A stretch of 64,000 nucleotides of DNA from Ruminococcaceae bacterium UBA6434. GTDB lineage: Bacteria > Bacillota > Clostridia > Oscillospirales > Acutalibacteraceae. Position numbers and translations under genes: made by a program. Below, in pieces: positions 1 to 8,253 of this stretch. The notes beneath the pieces are model-generated. The model was not told the DNA's origin and searched no databases. It worked only from the letters and a program-made list of their open reading frames with translations. The first letter of the stretch is position 1. Each line of letters begins with the position of its first letter. Location: the NCBI GenBank assembly GCA_002437245.1, contig DJOQ01000050.1, positions 1 through 64,000 on the forward strand. Direction: 5' to 3'.

Positions 1-21
1 AATAGCAACTTTAACTGACAT
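1..21 (-). CDS. Start of probable glyceraldehyde-3-phosphate dehydrogenase (5' end only)
   Basis: Only the first seven codons lie in the window, reading MSVKVAI on the minus strand from the ATG at 21. A strong ribosome binding site (GGAGG) sits just upstream, and a good promoter (65-93) lies further out, so this is a real gene start. The peptide matches the usual N-terminus of type I GAPDH, where the Rossmann-fold glycine motif follows directly. Seven residues cannot prove the family: the gene start is well supported and the product is a guess. Confidence 0.45.
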
Positions 22-64
22 TGGTATTACCTCCAATAAATTGTTTTTACATCATTGCTCTATT

Positions 65-93
65 ATTCTATACCGAAACACTCAATTATGCAA
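65..93 (-). promoter_or_regulatory. Sigma-A type promoter for the gene leaving the left edge
   Basis: On the minus strand a TTGCAT -35 (88-93) and a TAGAAT -10 (65-70) are separated by exactly 17 bp. The start codon at 21 follows about 37 nt after the expected transcription start, with a GGAGG ribosome binding site between. The match is near consensus. Confidence 0.6.
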
Positions 94-278
94 GATTTTT
101 CTCTAAAAAACGGGGTTTCTGTGAATGTTTTGTCAAACTGCATAAAAAGTGTGTCGCAGGAAGTTTGCCATTAGTAAAGAAGTATTCCGTTATCACGCGT
201 TCACACGAAAAACGGGTATAATTTTTCGCGGCAAAGCAATACTTATAAAGCAGTATTTTATTGTCTTCGGGGGATAGG

Positions 279-1016
279 ATGAAAACTGATTTTTACGACG
301 AAGTTAAGCGCATAAACGAAGGCTTTTCGGGAAGTGCCGACTTTTTTCTCGCACGCGAGGAATTTCATACGCTTTTTGCCAGACTTCAGGAAGAGTCGAT
401 TGTAAAAAATGACGACAGATATATTTTTGCACTTTTTTCGCTGCGGAATTTTTTGAGAAAAGCCTATCTTTCGCCCGACAGACCGAAAAGGCGAACGCGC
501 ATAAACGCAGGCGCATTTATAAACGCGCTCACGATAAGCTGCTCGTTTTTATTCGGCAGCGGCGATAAAAAAGCATTTGCGGTATCTCTTCCGACGGACA
601 TCTCGGCCGAGACGGACGACATTCTCTTTTCGGCTGCCGCCACCGAAATCATCGGGAACTCGCTCCTCTATTCAAAGCGAAGCCACACGCTTGTCGGCGG
701 CGGCATTTCGGGCGATATGCTTTTTATTTCCGCGGAGAGCTTCGGGGATTTCTCCGCATATGATTTTTGCCGCGGCACGAACAAGGGCAGGGGGCTCTCG
801 TTTTGCCTCGGAGCCGCAAGGGCTTTAAACGGAACGCTTCTTTTGGGATGCGGCTCTGGGACTGCGAAGAACTATCAGAAGCTGACGCTCGGCGTAAGCG
901 TAAAAAGCATAAAGCGCGAAAATCCGGATTTATTTCTTGCCGAGACAAAGCGCCTTGTCTCGGAATTTCTTGACGACGGCCTTTCCGTGCCGCATATTTT
1001 TATGCCGCCCGTATAA
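279..1016 (+). CDS. Orphan HATPase-like (histidine kinase/anti-sigma ATPase fold) protein
   Basis: A 245-residue soluble protein. The second half resembles a GHKL ATPase domain. It has an N-box-like EIIGN stretch (about residues 123-127, where the Asn would bind magnesium) and a GRGLSF motif (about 170-175) like the G2 box of sensor kinases, followed by a helix reading LGAARALNG. I see no DxGxG G1 box, no phospho-acceptor histidine domain and no membrane segment, so it is not an ordinary sensor kinase. It may be a degenerate or orphan ATPase domain. The ATG at 279 is chosen because a G-rich Shine-Dalgarno (GGGGGATAGG) precedes it; an in-frame TTG at 261 has none. It stands alone, divergent from the probable GAPDH gene. 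The function is not known. Confidence 0.6.
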   Translation: MKTDFYDEVKRINEGFSGSADFFLAREEFHTLFARLQEESIVKNDDRYIFALFSLRNFLRKAYLSPDRPKRRTRINAGAFINALTISCSFLFGSGDKKAFAVSLPTDISAETDDILFSAAATEIIGNSLLYSKRSHTLVGGGISGDMLFISAESFGDFSAYDFCRGTNKGRGLSFCLGAARALNGTLLLGCGSGTAKNYQKLTLGVSVKSIKRENPDLFLAETKRLVSEFLDDGLSVPHIFMPPV

Positions 1017-1023
1017 AAAAACA

Positions 1024-1053
1024 GAGCCGTAAAAACACGTGTTTTTACAGCTC
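1024..1053 (-). terminator. Rho-independent terminator of the YabE-like gene
   Basis: A near-perfect hairpin (GAGCCGTAAAAACAC paired with GTGTTTTTACAGCTC, one mismatch). On the minus strand it is followed by TGTTTTTTTA, so it mainly serves the minus-strand gene ending at 1076. It also sits just after the convergent plus-strand gene. Its stem sequence recurs at two other terminators (52327-52386 and 59581-59618). Confidence 0.85.
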
Positions 1054-1075
1054 GTAAGTCACAAGTATTCGGGGA

Positions 1076-2329
1076 TTATAAAACGTAGATTATTACGTCT
1101 CTTGCTCCCCACTGCCTACATTCGGACTCCGTGTTCATAAACAGATCCACGGTAAATTTACCCTTGTGGATAAATCCGCCTGTGTCGGCAGCTATTGCAT
1201 ATCCGTAAACAATACCGTCGGTGGATACTATCCAAAGCTCGCTGCCGTAGGGTATCTGCTTGGGATTTACGGCAACATAACCTGCCTTAACGGTTCTGCC
1301 CGTCGAGGTTTTTGCCGTGGGGGACGCGGTATAGGCAGACGCCTTACCGGTGATTATTTTTGAATAGTTCGTCGGAGCGCCGTTCTCGACAGTCACATTT
1401 GACGGAACGGAAAGCTCGGATATGGGCGAACCGTTATTTTTGAGATTTCTTACCACTACCGGGCGCTGTTTTGTGCCCACGGTGGTTATCTGCGGAACCG
1501 TCTGCTCAAGAACTACGGTAGAAACCGCCTCGCTCGACGCATATTTGCCGTCCACGGTCTTGTCGCAGTACGTTACCTTTTTGGAGCCGTTTACACCCTT
1601 TTGTGAAATAACCTGCTGATCGGTGTAAAGCTCTGCGCTCTTTTCTGTTTTCTTTGTAAATTCAACCGTTTCGGTTACCGTTCTGTAAGAATACGAAACC
1701 CTGTAAACGGTTATTGCCGTGCCCTCGCAAACCTCACTGTCGAGCTCGGGCGTTACTTCGTCGTCATCGCCGAGTGTTACGCCTGCTCTGTTGAGAGCGT
1801 CGCGCACGGTTCCCTCGCCCATGGTGAACGAGCTTGTGTTGCCGTCCGCGGTGACGGACACGTCATAGGAATTTGTCACTCTGACGTCCATACCGTCTTT
1901 GAGTATGGTGTCGAGAGGATAGGTGATGAGCTGACCGTCCGAAAGGGTTACGTCAAGCTCCTCCAAAAGATCCTGTACGGTACCGGCAAATACGGTGTAT
2001 ATCGTGTTACCGTCTATATCGGTGAAGCTGACTGTTGCCGAGCGGTAAATCCTCAGGGCGCTGTCTTCACCTGCCGTAAATCCGGTGGAATCGAGTTTGT
2101 CTCTGTCGTCAAGCTTAACGCCCGCCTGTGACACTATGGTCTTGGGGTCGCTCTTTGACGTGAGGACTCTCGTTATTTCGTTGCCGTCATATATGTCAAC
2201 ATAAAACGACGGCGAGGCTGCAAAAGCGGTTACGGCGCACATAATTGCGAGCGCTACTATAAGTGCCGTGACTTTTGTAAAAGCCTTGTGGCTCGCTTTT
2301 ACATAGCCCTTAATTTCTGTTATCATCAT
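1076..2329 (-). CDS. YabE/RpfB-like cell-wall protein (DUF348 repeats, G5 domain, 3D domain)
   Basis: A 417-residue exported cell-wall protein, probably a lytic transglycosylase-like peptidoglycan remodelling enzyme. A basic N-terminus leads to a membrane/signal segment (about residues 18-38) ending in AFAAS. Three DUF348 ubiquitin-like repeats follow (about 40-200), then a G5 domain (about 205-290) that in relatives binds the cell wall. The C-terminal 3D domain (about 325-417) keeps the three conserved aspartates, in AADTGG, TVDLF and GARDV, which form the catalytic/sugar-binding site in MltA-type folds. AGGAG precedes two adjacent ATG codons (2329 and 2326), either of which may be used. It has its own consensus promoter and an unusual 5' leader with four hairpins. 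In relatives such proteins act in germination, outgrowth or resuscitation; that role here is inference. Confidence 0.9.
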   Translation of the reverse strand: MMITEIKGYVKASHKAFTKVTALIVALAIMCAVTAFAASPSFYVDIYDGNEITRVLTSKSDPKTIVSQAGVKLDDRDKLDSTGFTAGEDSALRIYRSATVSFTDIDGNTIYTVFAGTVQDLLEELDVTLSDGQLITYPLDTILKDGMDVRVTNSYDVSVTADGNTSSFTMGEGTVRDALNRAGVTLGDDDEVTPELDSEVCEGTAITVYRVSYSYRTVTETVEFTKKTEKSAELYTDQQVISQKGVNGSKKVTYCDKTVDGKYASSEAVSTVVLEQTVPQITTVGTKQRPVVVRNLKNNGSPISELSVPSNVTVENGAPTNYSKIITGKASAYTASPTAKTSTGRTVKAGYVAVNPKQIPYGSELWIVSTDGIVYGYAIAADTGGFIHKGKFTVDLFMNTESECRQWGARDVIIYVL

Positions 2330-2338
2330 TCTGCTCCT

Positions 2339-2477
2339 TTAACTCGTACCTGCCGTTCCCGTAAAAATCGGAAACGCGGCTGCCGGACGCCTGTAATTTT
2401 GTTTCGCGTTGCGTTCGCGAAAGTTTGTTGCCGTAATGCGATACGGCGGCGTCGCTGTTATTTCGCTTGTGACGAAA
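2339..2477 (-). ncRNA. Structured 5' leader with four successive hairpins
   Basis: The roughly 145-nt leader between the promoter and the YabE-like gene folds into four consecutive stem-loops on the transcribed strand. They lie at 2461-2477 (TTTCG/CGAAA), 2430-2447 (GCCGTA/TACGGC), 2402-2422 (TTTCGCG/CGCGAAA) and 2352-2380 (CGTTTCCG/CGGGAACG, one wobble). All have loops of 6-7 nt. I do not recognise a known riboswitch. It could be a regulatory leader or simply a stabilising one. Confidence 0.45.
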
Positions 2478-2480
2478 GCC

Positions 2481-2509
2481 ATTATATTTCCAGGTCACAT
2501 AATTGTCAA
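2481..2509 (-). promoter_or_regulatory. Perfect consensus sigma-A promoter of the YabE-like gene
   Basis: The minus strand reads TTGACA (2504-2509), a 17-bp spacer, then TATAAT (2481-2486). Both hexamers and the spacing are exact consensus. Transcription should start near 2474, giving a leader of about 145 nt. Confidence 0.9.
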
Positions 2510-3286
2510 ATATTTTTATTCTCGATTTTTATCTATTTTGCACAAACCTAATTGTCATATTATGTCAAATAACCGCGATTACGTCTCTTATCGAGAATGA
2601 TTACTGACAAAAAGGTTAAAATATTTGTGAAAATGTTAAAAATCGTAACAATTTATTACAAAGTTGTAACAATTGCATTTGTTTTGGTGCTGTGCGACCT
2701 TATTTATCAAGGCTTTCCGCTATTATTATATTCCGTAATATTCTAAAAATTCCAAACTATGTTTTTTACCGCTTTTTATTCCGTTTTCCACACAAAAAAC
2801 AGCTCGTAAATACACAAAGTTTCCCCACTCGGGCGCCTGTTTTCGCATCAAAAACGGGCGGTTTTGTGGGATAAAGTCCCATTTCGGGTACACTTACGGC
2901 AATTTTCGGCACACCGCATTGTCGGGCTCAAAAGCGGCGTTTTAAAATGCGGCTTAAAATCAATTCGCGGCAAACCGCCCACCGTTTTTCGCCGTGTGTT
3001 TCACGGTTCGGCTGCGGTGTTTTTATGGTATTTTGCACGTCTTTGTGGTATAATAATTAAATAACGTTTTTAATGTTGTTACGGCGTACATTTTTGCCCC
3101 GACGGACAAAAAAGAGCGCCTTTTTCCGCCCGATAACCGCGGCGAAGAAAAATGACGCAAAGCCGCTTTGAAAGACGGTGCAAAACGGCAAAATACGAAG
3201 CGTGAATCCCGAAAAAATTCCGCCGAAACGAAGTGCAAAAAAACGCCTATATATAATAGTATACGAAAATCACGGAGAAACACACC
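2510..3286. other. Long AT-rich intergenic region without a recognisable gene
   Basis: No convincing reading frame on either strand. It contains a perfect palindrome TTACAA-AG-TTGTAA (2656-2669) embedded in two direct repeats of GTAACAATT (2645-2653 and 2666-2674), 21 bp apart, which could be an operator. An extended -10 (TGGTATAAT, 3046-3054) may be a promoter for the pseudouridine synthase gene at 3287. The 3090-3240 part looks like decayed sequence. Confidence 0.4.
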
Positions 3287-4297
3287 ATGAAAAGCTTTGA
3301 AATAGGTAAAAACGACGAGTCGCAGAGACTTGACAAATTCATACATAAAGCGGCGCCGCTTTTGCCGCAATCGCTCTTATATAAGTATATAAGGACAAAG
3401 CGCATAAAGCTCAACGGCAAAAGAGCCGAAATTTCGACAAGGCTCAGGCTCGGCGACAGGGTGGATATGTATATAAACGACGAGTTCTTTGAAAAGAAAG
3501 AGACGGTATACGATTTTCTCAAGGCCTCAAAGCACCTCGACATAATTTACGAGGATGAAAATATAATGCTCCTCGACAAAAAAGCGGGCGTTCTCTGCCA
3601 CCCCGACGACGAAGAGTATGTTGACACGCTCATAGGCCGTATAAAGCGTTATCTTTACGAAAAGGGCGAATACTCACCCGACAGCGAAAATTCGTTTGTG
3701 CCCTCTCTCGTTAACCGTATCGACCGCAACACCGGCGGAATAGTAATCGCCGCAAAAAACGCCGAGTCGCTGCGCATACTCAATCAGAAGATGAAGGACA
3801 GAGAGCTGCACAAATTTTACCTGTGCATACTTATAGGAAAGCCGAAAAACCAAAGCGGCATTTTAAAGGATTATCTTGTAAAGGACGAAAAGAAAAACAC
3901 CGTGCATATATATAAAAAGCAGGTGCCGTCCTCTAAGGAAATCCGCACAAAATATCGCGTTATAGACACAATAGACGGTCTTTCGCTTACGGAAGTGGAG
4001 CTTTTAACCGGCAGAACACATCAAATACGCGCGCATTTTGCCTTTTACGGCACCCCGCTGCTCGGCGACGGCAAATACGGCAGCAACGAGCAAAACCGCA
4101 AATACGGCTCTTACAAAAAGCAATTTCTGTATTCATACAAGCTCAGCTTTGATTTTACCACCGACGCCGGCATACTCTCTTATCTCGATAAAAAGACATT
4201 TGAGGCAGGCGACGTATGGTTCAAAGAGGAATTTTACAAGGGCGGAATAGTAAGAAAAGCGAGCCATAGCACCCTGCCGAAGCGCGGCGAAGCATGA
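3287..4297 (+). CDS. RluA-family 23S rRNA pseudouridine synthase
   Basis: A 336-residue RNA pseudouridine synthase, acting in the cytoplasm on rRNA or tRNA uridines. An N-terminal S4 RNA-binding domain (about residues 10-65) precedes the catalytic domain. The catalytic aspartate is D146 in NRIDRNTGG, a variant of the RluA motif RLDxxTSG. The downstream motif GRTHQIRAHF and GDGKYG are also characteristic. The length fits the RluC/RluD/YlyB group. CGGAG precedes the ATG. The exact target uridine cannot be told from sequence. It lies alone in front of the acyl-ligase fusion gene. Confidence 0.9.
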   Translation: MKSFEIGKNDESQRLDKFIHKAAPLLPQSLLYKYIRTKRIKLNGKRAEISTRLRLGDRVDMYINDEFFEKKETVYDFLKASKHLDIIYEDENIMLLDKKAGVLCHPDDEEYVDTLIGRIKRYLYEKGEYSPDSENSFVPSLVNRIDRNTGGIVIAAKNAESLRILNQKMKDRELHKFYLCILIGKPKNQSGILKDYLVKDEKKNTVHIYKKQVPSSKEIRTKYRVIDTIDGLSLTEVELLTGRTHQIRAHFAFYGTPLLGDGKYGSNEQNRKYGSYKKQFLYSYKLSFDFTTDAGILSYLDKKTFEAGDVWFKEEFYKGGIVRKASHSTLPKRGEA

Positions 4298-4388
4298 CTC
4301 ATTGACATATCACCGCCGAAATGTTAAAATATTACATAATTTCAGCGTGCTAAAGTATAAATTTATCACATTTGTGTCGGAGGCGGAA

Positions 4389-6965
4389 ATGAATATATTT
4401 AAAACAATTTATGAGTGCAACAAAAACCACCCGTCAAAGCTTGCTCTTTCCGTGACAATGGACGACGGCTCGACGCGCGCGTATACCTACGGCGACGTGT
4501 TCGCAAAAGCCGACGAATACGGCGACAGGCTCCTGTCGGCAGGGGTTAAAGAGGGTGACCGCGTTGCGATAGCGTGCGAGGGCTCGCCCGAATGGACAAT
4601 TGCATTCCTTGCCGTTTGCAAAATAAAATGTACCGCGGCTCTGATTGACGCTTCACTCGGCTCTGCCGAGCTTAAAAGCTTTATTGACCGCTCCGATGTC
4701 AGGGCGGCATTCCTGTCACCCAAAACGTTCGGTAAATTCGCGGAGTTTCCCGATTACAAATTCCCCGTATTTAATGTATATGACTGCACCGTTTTTGACG
4801 GATGCCGAAATTCGGTGGAGGAGGAGCCGACGCCGGATCCCTCACCCGAAATTGCCACAATAATTTATTCCAGCGGTACAACGCGCCGCGCCGCGGGAAT
4901 TATGCACACACACGAGTCGCTTATAAAGACAACTCAGATGACTTTGAACGTACAGGAGCTTGTCGAAACCGACCGTTATCTCGCCATAATTCCGAACAGC
5001 CATATTTACGGCGTTATATGCCTTGTGCTCGGTCCGCATATGATAGGCGCCGATGTGCACTATATAGAAACTCTCGGCGCTGAAGCCATTTTAAAGGCAT
5101 TCAAGGAATACAAGCCGACGGTTCTCTCGGCCGTTCCCAAGGTCTACGAGCTATTTATGACGCAGATACTCCGCAAGATAAACGACAATCCCGCAACTGC
5201 GTTTATGTTTAAGACCTTCTATCCGATATGCGAAAAGGCTCGCCGCAAAAACGGCAAGCTGCTCGGCAAAAAGATTTTCAAGAGTATTCACGACGGCTTC
5301 GGCGGCAGTCTGCGCGTGCTTTGCTCCGCAGGCGCTCCCATAAAAAAAGAGGTTGCGGACTTCTACTATGCTGCCGGATTTAACATTATGATAACCTACG
5401 GCGCGTCCGAAACCAACATTCCCACCATAGGAAACACGCCCGAGGATATAACCACCGACACCTGCGGCGTTCCGTATCCACCCATATCGCTCAAAATAAG
5501 CGACGAGGGCGAAATGCTCATAAAATCGCCGTATATGATGGTGGGCTACTTCCGCGACGAAGAGGCTACAAAAGAGGCATTCGACAAAGACGGCTGGTTT
5601 AAGACGGGCGACCTCGGAAATACAGACGAGCAGGGTCACGTCCGCGTTACCGGCAGGCTCAAGGAAAACATCGTCCTTGCAACGGGCAAAAAAATAGCTC
5701 CCGATGACATCGAGGCAAAATATGCCGATCTGCCGGGAGTAAAAGAGTTTGTAATATGCGGCGTTCCGGTTAAAAACGCCGATTACGACGAGGTTCACGC
5801 ATTTGTAGTCCCCGAAATACTCTCGGCGGACAGCTTCGACAGCATTCGCAAAGAGATTACCGAGCGCGGTTCGTCGCTTATACAAAATATGCGCGTAGTC
5901 AAAACGCATTTCGTAGAGGAAATTCCGCGCACGTCTCTGCAAAAGCCCAAAAGGTATCTCCTGAAGAAAAAGGCGCTTGAGGGCGACGACGCCGCAGACG
6001 AAAAAATGATAGAGGAAAAGGGCGCCGATATTGAGTCGCGCGTTATCTCCGTCATTGCAAGAATCGCAAATGCCGACAAAAACGATATTTCACTCTCGAC
6101 AAAGGTATTTTCGGACCTTGCGATAGATTCGTTGAGTTCCATAACACTCGCGCTCGAGCTTGAGGACGAATTCAAGGTAAATATCGAGCCGTATTATCAC
6201 GACGATATGACCGTAGCCGACATAGTGGCGGCTCTTGAGGGCAACGGCAAACAGGTAAATTCGATAGGCAAGAGCGGCGTTTCATATCCGCAGGATAAAA
6301 ACGGCGGCGACTATGCGGCTTACAGCTTCTTTAAAAACCTTGCCAAGAGCTTTTACAAGATAAATGTAAGCGGCACGGAGAACATTCCGCAAAAGGGCGG
6401 ATTTATAATCTGTGCAAATCACGTTTCAAAAATAGACTTTCTGTTTATTTCACTCGCCCTCAGCAAAGAACGCTATATGAAGCTTTGCTGTATGGCTAAA
6501 AAGGAGCTTTTCAGAAACGACCCGTTCTCTCGCAAGCTTATAAAAAGCGCCGGTATGGTTCCCGTTGACCGCGGCGGAATGAACTCAAGCTCCATGGAAA
6601 ACCTCAAAAAGAGGCTCAAAGAAAACTGGGGCGTTATCATTCACCCCGAGGGTACAAGAAGCGAGGACGGAGTTTTCAGAAAGATAAAGAGCGGTGCGGG
6701 CGCGCTTGCGGTCGAGACCGACACGCCGGTTATACCCGTATACATTGACGGAGCATACAACATTTTCCCGAAGAGCGGAAAAATGCCCAAGCTCTATGAC
6801 TGGAAGCACAACAAAAAGTATCGTCTCAGCGTAACGTTCGGAAAGCCCATTTCTCCCGACGGACTCACAACGGAAGAAATGACCGAAAAAATAGAGAGTG
6901 CGATTTCCGCTCTTCAAAAGGAAAACAGCACTCTGCCGCAGTTCAGGAATTCCGAAGCCGACTGA
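4389..6965 (+). CDS. AMP-ligase / acyl carrier protein / PlsC acyltransferase fusion
   Basis: A single 858-residue protein with three parts. (1) An acyl-activating AMP-ligase (about residues 1-530) with the phosphate loop YSSGTTRRAAGI (about 160-171) and KTGDLG (about 405-410). (2) An acyl carrier domain (about 545-625) with the attachment motif DSLSS, where Ser581 would carry phosphopantetheine. (3) A lysophospholipid acyltransferase of the PlsC type (about 640-850) with NHVSKID (the HX4D motif) and HPEGTRS. This suggests an enzyme that activates a fatty acid, loads it on its own carrier and transfers it to a glycerolipid. It recalls Aas, but with a built-in carrier and the acyltransferase at the C-terminus. 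The ATG at 4389 follows GGAGG; an upstream in-frame ATG at 4302 lacks a ribosome site and would add an unrelated tail. Confidence 0.88.
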   Translation: MNIFKTIYECNKNHPSKLALSVTMDDGSTRAYTYGDVFAKADEYGDRLLSAGVKEGDRVAIACEGSPEWTIAFLAVCKIKCTAALIDASLGSAELKSFIDRSDVRAAFLSPKTFGKFAEFPDYKFPVFNVYDCTVFDGCRNSVEEEPTPDPSPEIATIIYSSGTTRRAAGIMHTHESLIKTTQMTLNVQELVETDRYLAIIPNSHIYGVICLVLGPHMIGADVHYIETLGAEAILKAFKEYKPTVLSAVPKVYELFMTQILRKINDNPATAFMFKTFYPICEKARRKNGKLLGKKIFKSIHDGFGGSLRVLCSAGAPIKKEVADFYYAAGFNIMITYGASETNIPTIGNTPEDITTDTCGVPYPPISLKISDEGEMLIKSPYMMVGYFRDEEATKEAFDKDGWFKTGDLGNTDEQGHVRVTGRLKENIVLATGKKIAPDDIEAKYADLPGVKEFVICGVPVKNADYDEVHAFVVPEILSADSFDSIRKEITERGSSLIQNMRVVKTHFVEEIPRTSLQKPKRYLLKKKALEGDDAADEKMIEEKGADIESRVISVIARIANADKNDISLSTKVFSDLAIDSLSSITLALELEDEFKVNIEPYYHDDMTVADIVAALEGNGKQVNSIGKSGVSYPQDKNGGDYAAYSFFKNLAKSFYKINVSGTENIPQKGGFIICANHVSKIDFLFISLALSKERYMKLCCMAKKELFRNDPFSRKLIKSAGMVPVDRGGMNSSSMENLKKRLKENWGVIIHPEGTRSEDGVFRKIKSGAGALAVETDTPVIPVYIDGAYNIFPKSGKMPKLYDWKHNKKYRLSVTFGKPISPDGLTTEEMTEKIESAISALQKENSTLPQFRNSEAD

Positions 6966-7035
6966 GCCCGTCTTTTTTCCCCGTATAACGAAAAGGGTTC
7001 AGCCTGTTCTTCGTACAAAAAAGTTATATCACAAA

Positions 7036-7077
7036 CAAAAGCAGCCGTTCTGCACTTTCGCGGAACGACTGTTTTTA
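7036..7077. terminator. Bidirectional terminator between convergent genes
   Basis: An 11-bp stem (AGCCGTTCTGC with GCGGAACGACT, two wobbles) and a 6-nt loop. It is preceded by AAAAGC and followed by GTTTTTA, so it can stop transcripts from both the fusion gene (ending 6965) and maf (ending 7151). Confidence 0.75.
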
Positions 7078-7150
7078 TGTTTCCGGAAACACCCGATAAA
7101 TGCAAATCGACTGCGGCTGTAATCCGTTGCAAAGATGCCGACTGCTCCGA

Positions 7151-7717
7151 TTATAATTTCGGTACAATGCCGAATTCACGCAAAGTCCGCGCACATTTTG
7201 AAAGCGGAAGTCCCACCACGCTGTAATAATCACCGTCTATCTTTTCCGCAAAAACCGCCGCACGCCCCTGTATACCGTATGCGCCCGCCTTATCAAACGG
7301 CTCCTTTGTAGCTATGTAAGCGTTTATTTCGTCATCGGAAAGCGGATAAAACACAACGTCGGTTTTTACCGCAAACACACATTTTTTATCGGCGCTCTTT
7401 ATCGTAACGCCCGTATATACGCTGTGCGTCCTGCCCGACAGGCTTTTGAGCATCGCGAATGCCTCGGCGCTGTCACGGGGCTTGCCGAGTATGGAGTTTT
7501 CGAGCGATACCACGGTATCGGCGGAAAGGACAACTTCACCGGGACCGATTTTCGCGGCGTCGGCTTTTCTTTCAGACAAGAGCTTTACCGCGTCCTCCGG
7601 CAATATACCGCCGGGGAGCGACTCGTCCGCGGACGACGGCTTTACGGAAAATTCATACCCGGCATTTTTCAGTATTTCGGAACGCCTCGGCGACCCCGAC
7701 GCGAGTATCAGTTTCAT
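7151..7717 (-). CDS. maf: Maf-family nucleoside triphosphate pyrophosphatase
   Basis: A 188-residue member of the Maf/YceF family, which hydrolyses non-canonical or modified nucleotides (such as dTTP/UTP analogues) to monophosphates and can restrain septum formation. The N-terminal LASGSPRRSEIL is the family signature. The conserved SADTVV (about residues 67-72), GKPRD and the central S-GRTHSVYTG stretch are present, as is the later GAYGIQGRAA. GGAGG lies upstream of the ATG. In many Firmicutes maf sits near radC/mreB; here it is a single gene next to a repeat-rich gap. Confidence 0.92.
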   Translation of the reverse strand: MKLILASGSPRRSEILKNAGYEFSVKPSSADESLPGGILPEDAVKLLSERKADAAKIGPGEVVLSADTVVSLENSILGKPRDSAEAFAMLKSLSGRTHSVYTGVTIKSADKKCVFAVKTDVVFYPLSDDEINAYIATKEPFDKAGAYGIQGRAAVFAEKIDGDYYSVVGLPLSKCARTLREFGIVPKL

Positions 7718-7768
7718 TTTTTATCCTCCGGAATTTTATTGTTGTTTACATAAAGTGCTTTGCTTTTT

Positions 7769-8098
7769 AATCCCTCAGTCATCTTCGCCATTGCCTCCCT
7801 TGTAAAGGAAGGAGGGCCTCGCAAGGCAAGCCGGAGGGATTTCTTGGGGTTGAGCGGAATTTGAATAGATTGTGCGCGACCTTTTTAATCCCTCAGTCCG
7901 CTCGTAACCTCGCGTCCAGCTCCCGACCGGAGCCCGTCCCCTTTGTCACTTCGTGACATTTCCCCACACCGTGGGGAATCACCCTTTACAAGGGAGCCTC
8001 AAAATCCCTCAGTCTACTCACTTCGTTCGTAGCCAGCTCCCTTTTCAAGGGAGCCGATATTTTCAGCCACTTCGATGTGGTTCTTTACAAGGAAGCGT
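7769..8098 (-). repeat. Dispersed two-hairpin repeat, locus 1
   Basis: This gene-free stretch is built of degenerate copies of a repeat unit. In the minus orientation the unit reads GGCTCCCTTGTAAAGGGAGC (a palindrome with a 3-4 nt loop), then a short hairpin of variable sequence, then ACTGAGGGATT. About three units are visible, plus a longer segment with TTCCCCACACCGTGGGGAA and TGTCACGAAGTGACA hairpins. The same arrangement, in the opposite orientation, is at 16117-16393; a smaller copy is at 63043-63187. The rest of the gap from 7718 to 8253 holds only a terminator (8195-8236). Confidence 0.85.
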
Positions 8099-8194
8099 TT
8101 TTAGGGTTATTCCTTTTTGAGAGTGCCTTTTTAGAGCTATTTTACTTTTGCCGGAAGGGTTTAGCTTCGCTTGCTTTTTGAGGAAGCATATTAT

Positions 8195-8236
8195 AAATCC
8201 CCCGAGTTGTCTGCGGACGCACATCGGGGGATTTTT
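8195..8236 (-). terminator. Terminator of the YerB-like lipoprotein gene
   Basis: An 11-bp stem AAATCCCCCGA / TCGGGGGATTT enclosing an 18-nt loop. It lies 18 bp after the minus-strand stop codon at 8254. On both strands the stem runs into T-rich sequence. Confidence 0.7.
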
Positions 8237-8253
8237 GCGATTTTAAATTTTAA

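Noticed and set aside
1031..1046. CACGTG at 1036 as a parS site
   Set aside because: The flanks (AAAAACACGTGTTTTT) do not match TGTTNCACGTGAAACA; the palindrome is explained by the terminator hairpin.
2339..2477. c-di-AMP (ydaO) or c-di-GMP riboswitch before the YabE-like gene
   Set aside because: The stem arrangement and the conserved bases I remember for these classes are not present. It is kept only as an unassigned structured leader.
5151..5942. A 263-codon minus-strand frame inside the AMP-ligase fusion gene
   Set aside because: The plus strand codes for well-conserved ligase motifs throughout; the reverse frame has no recognisable motif or start signal.
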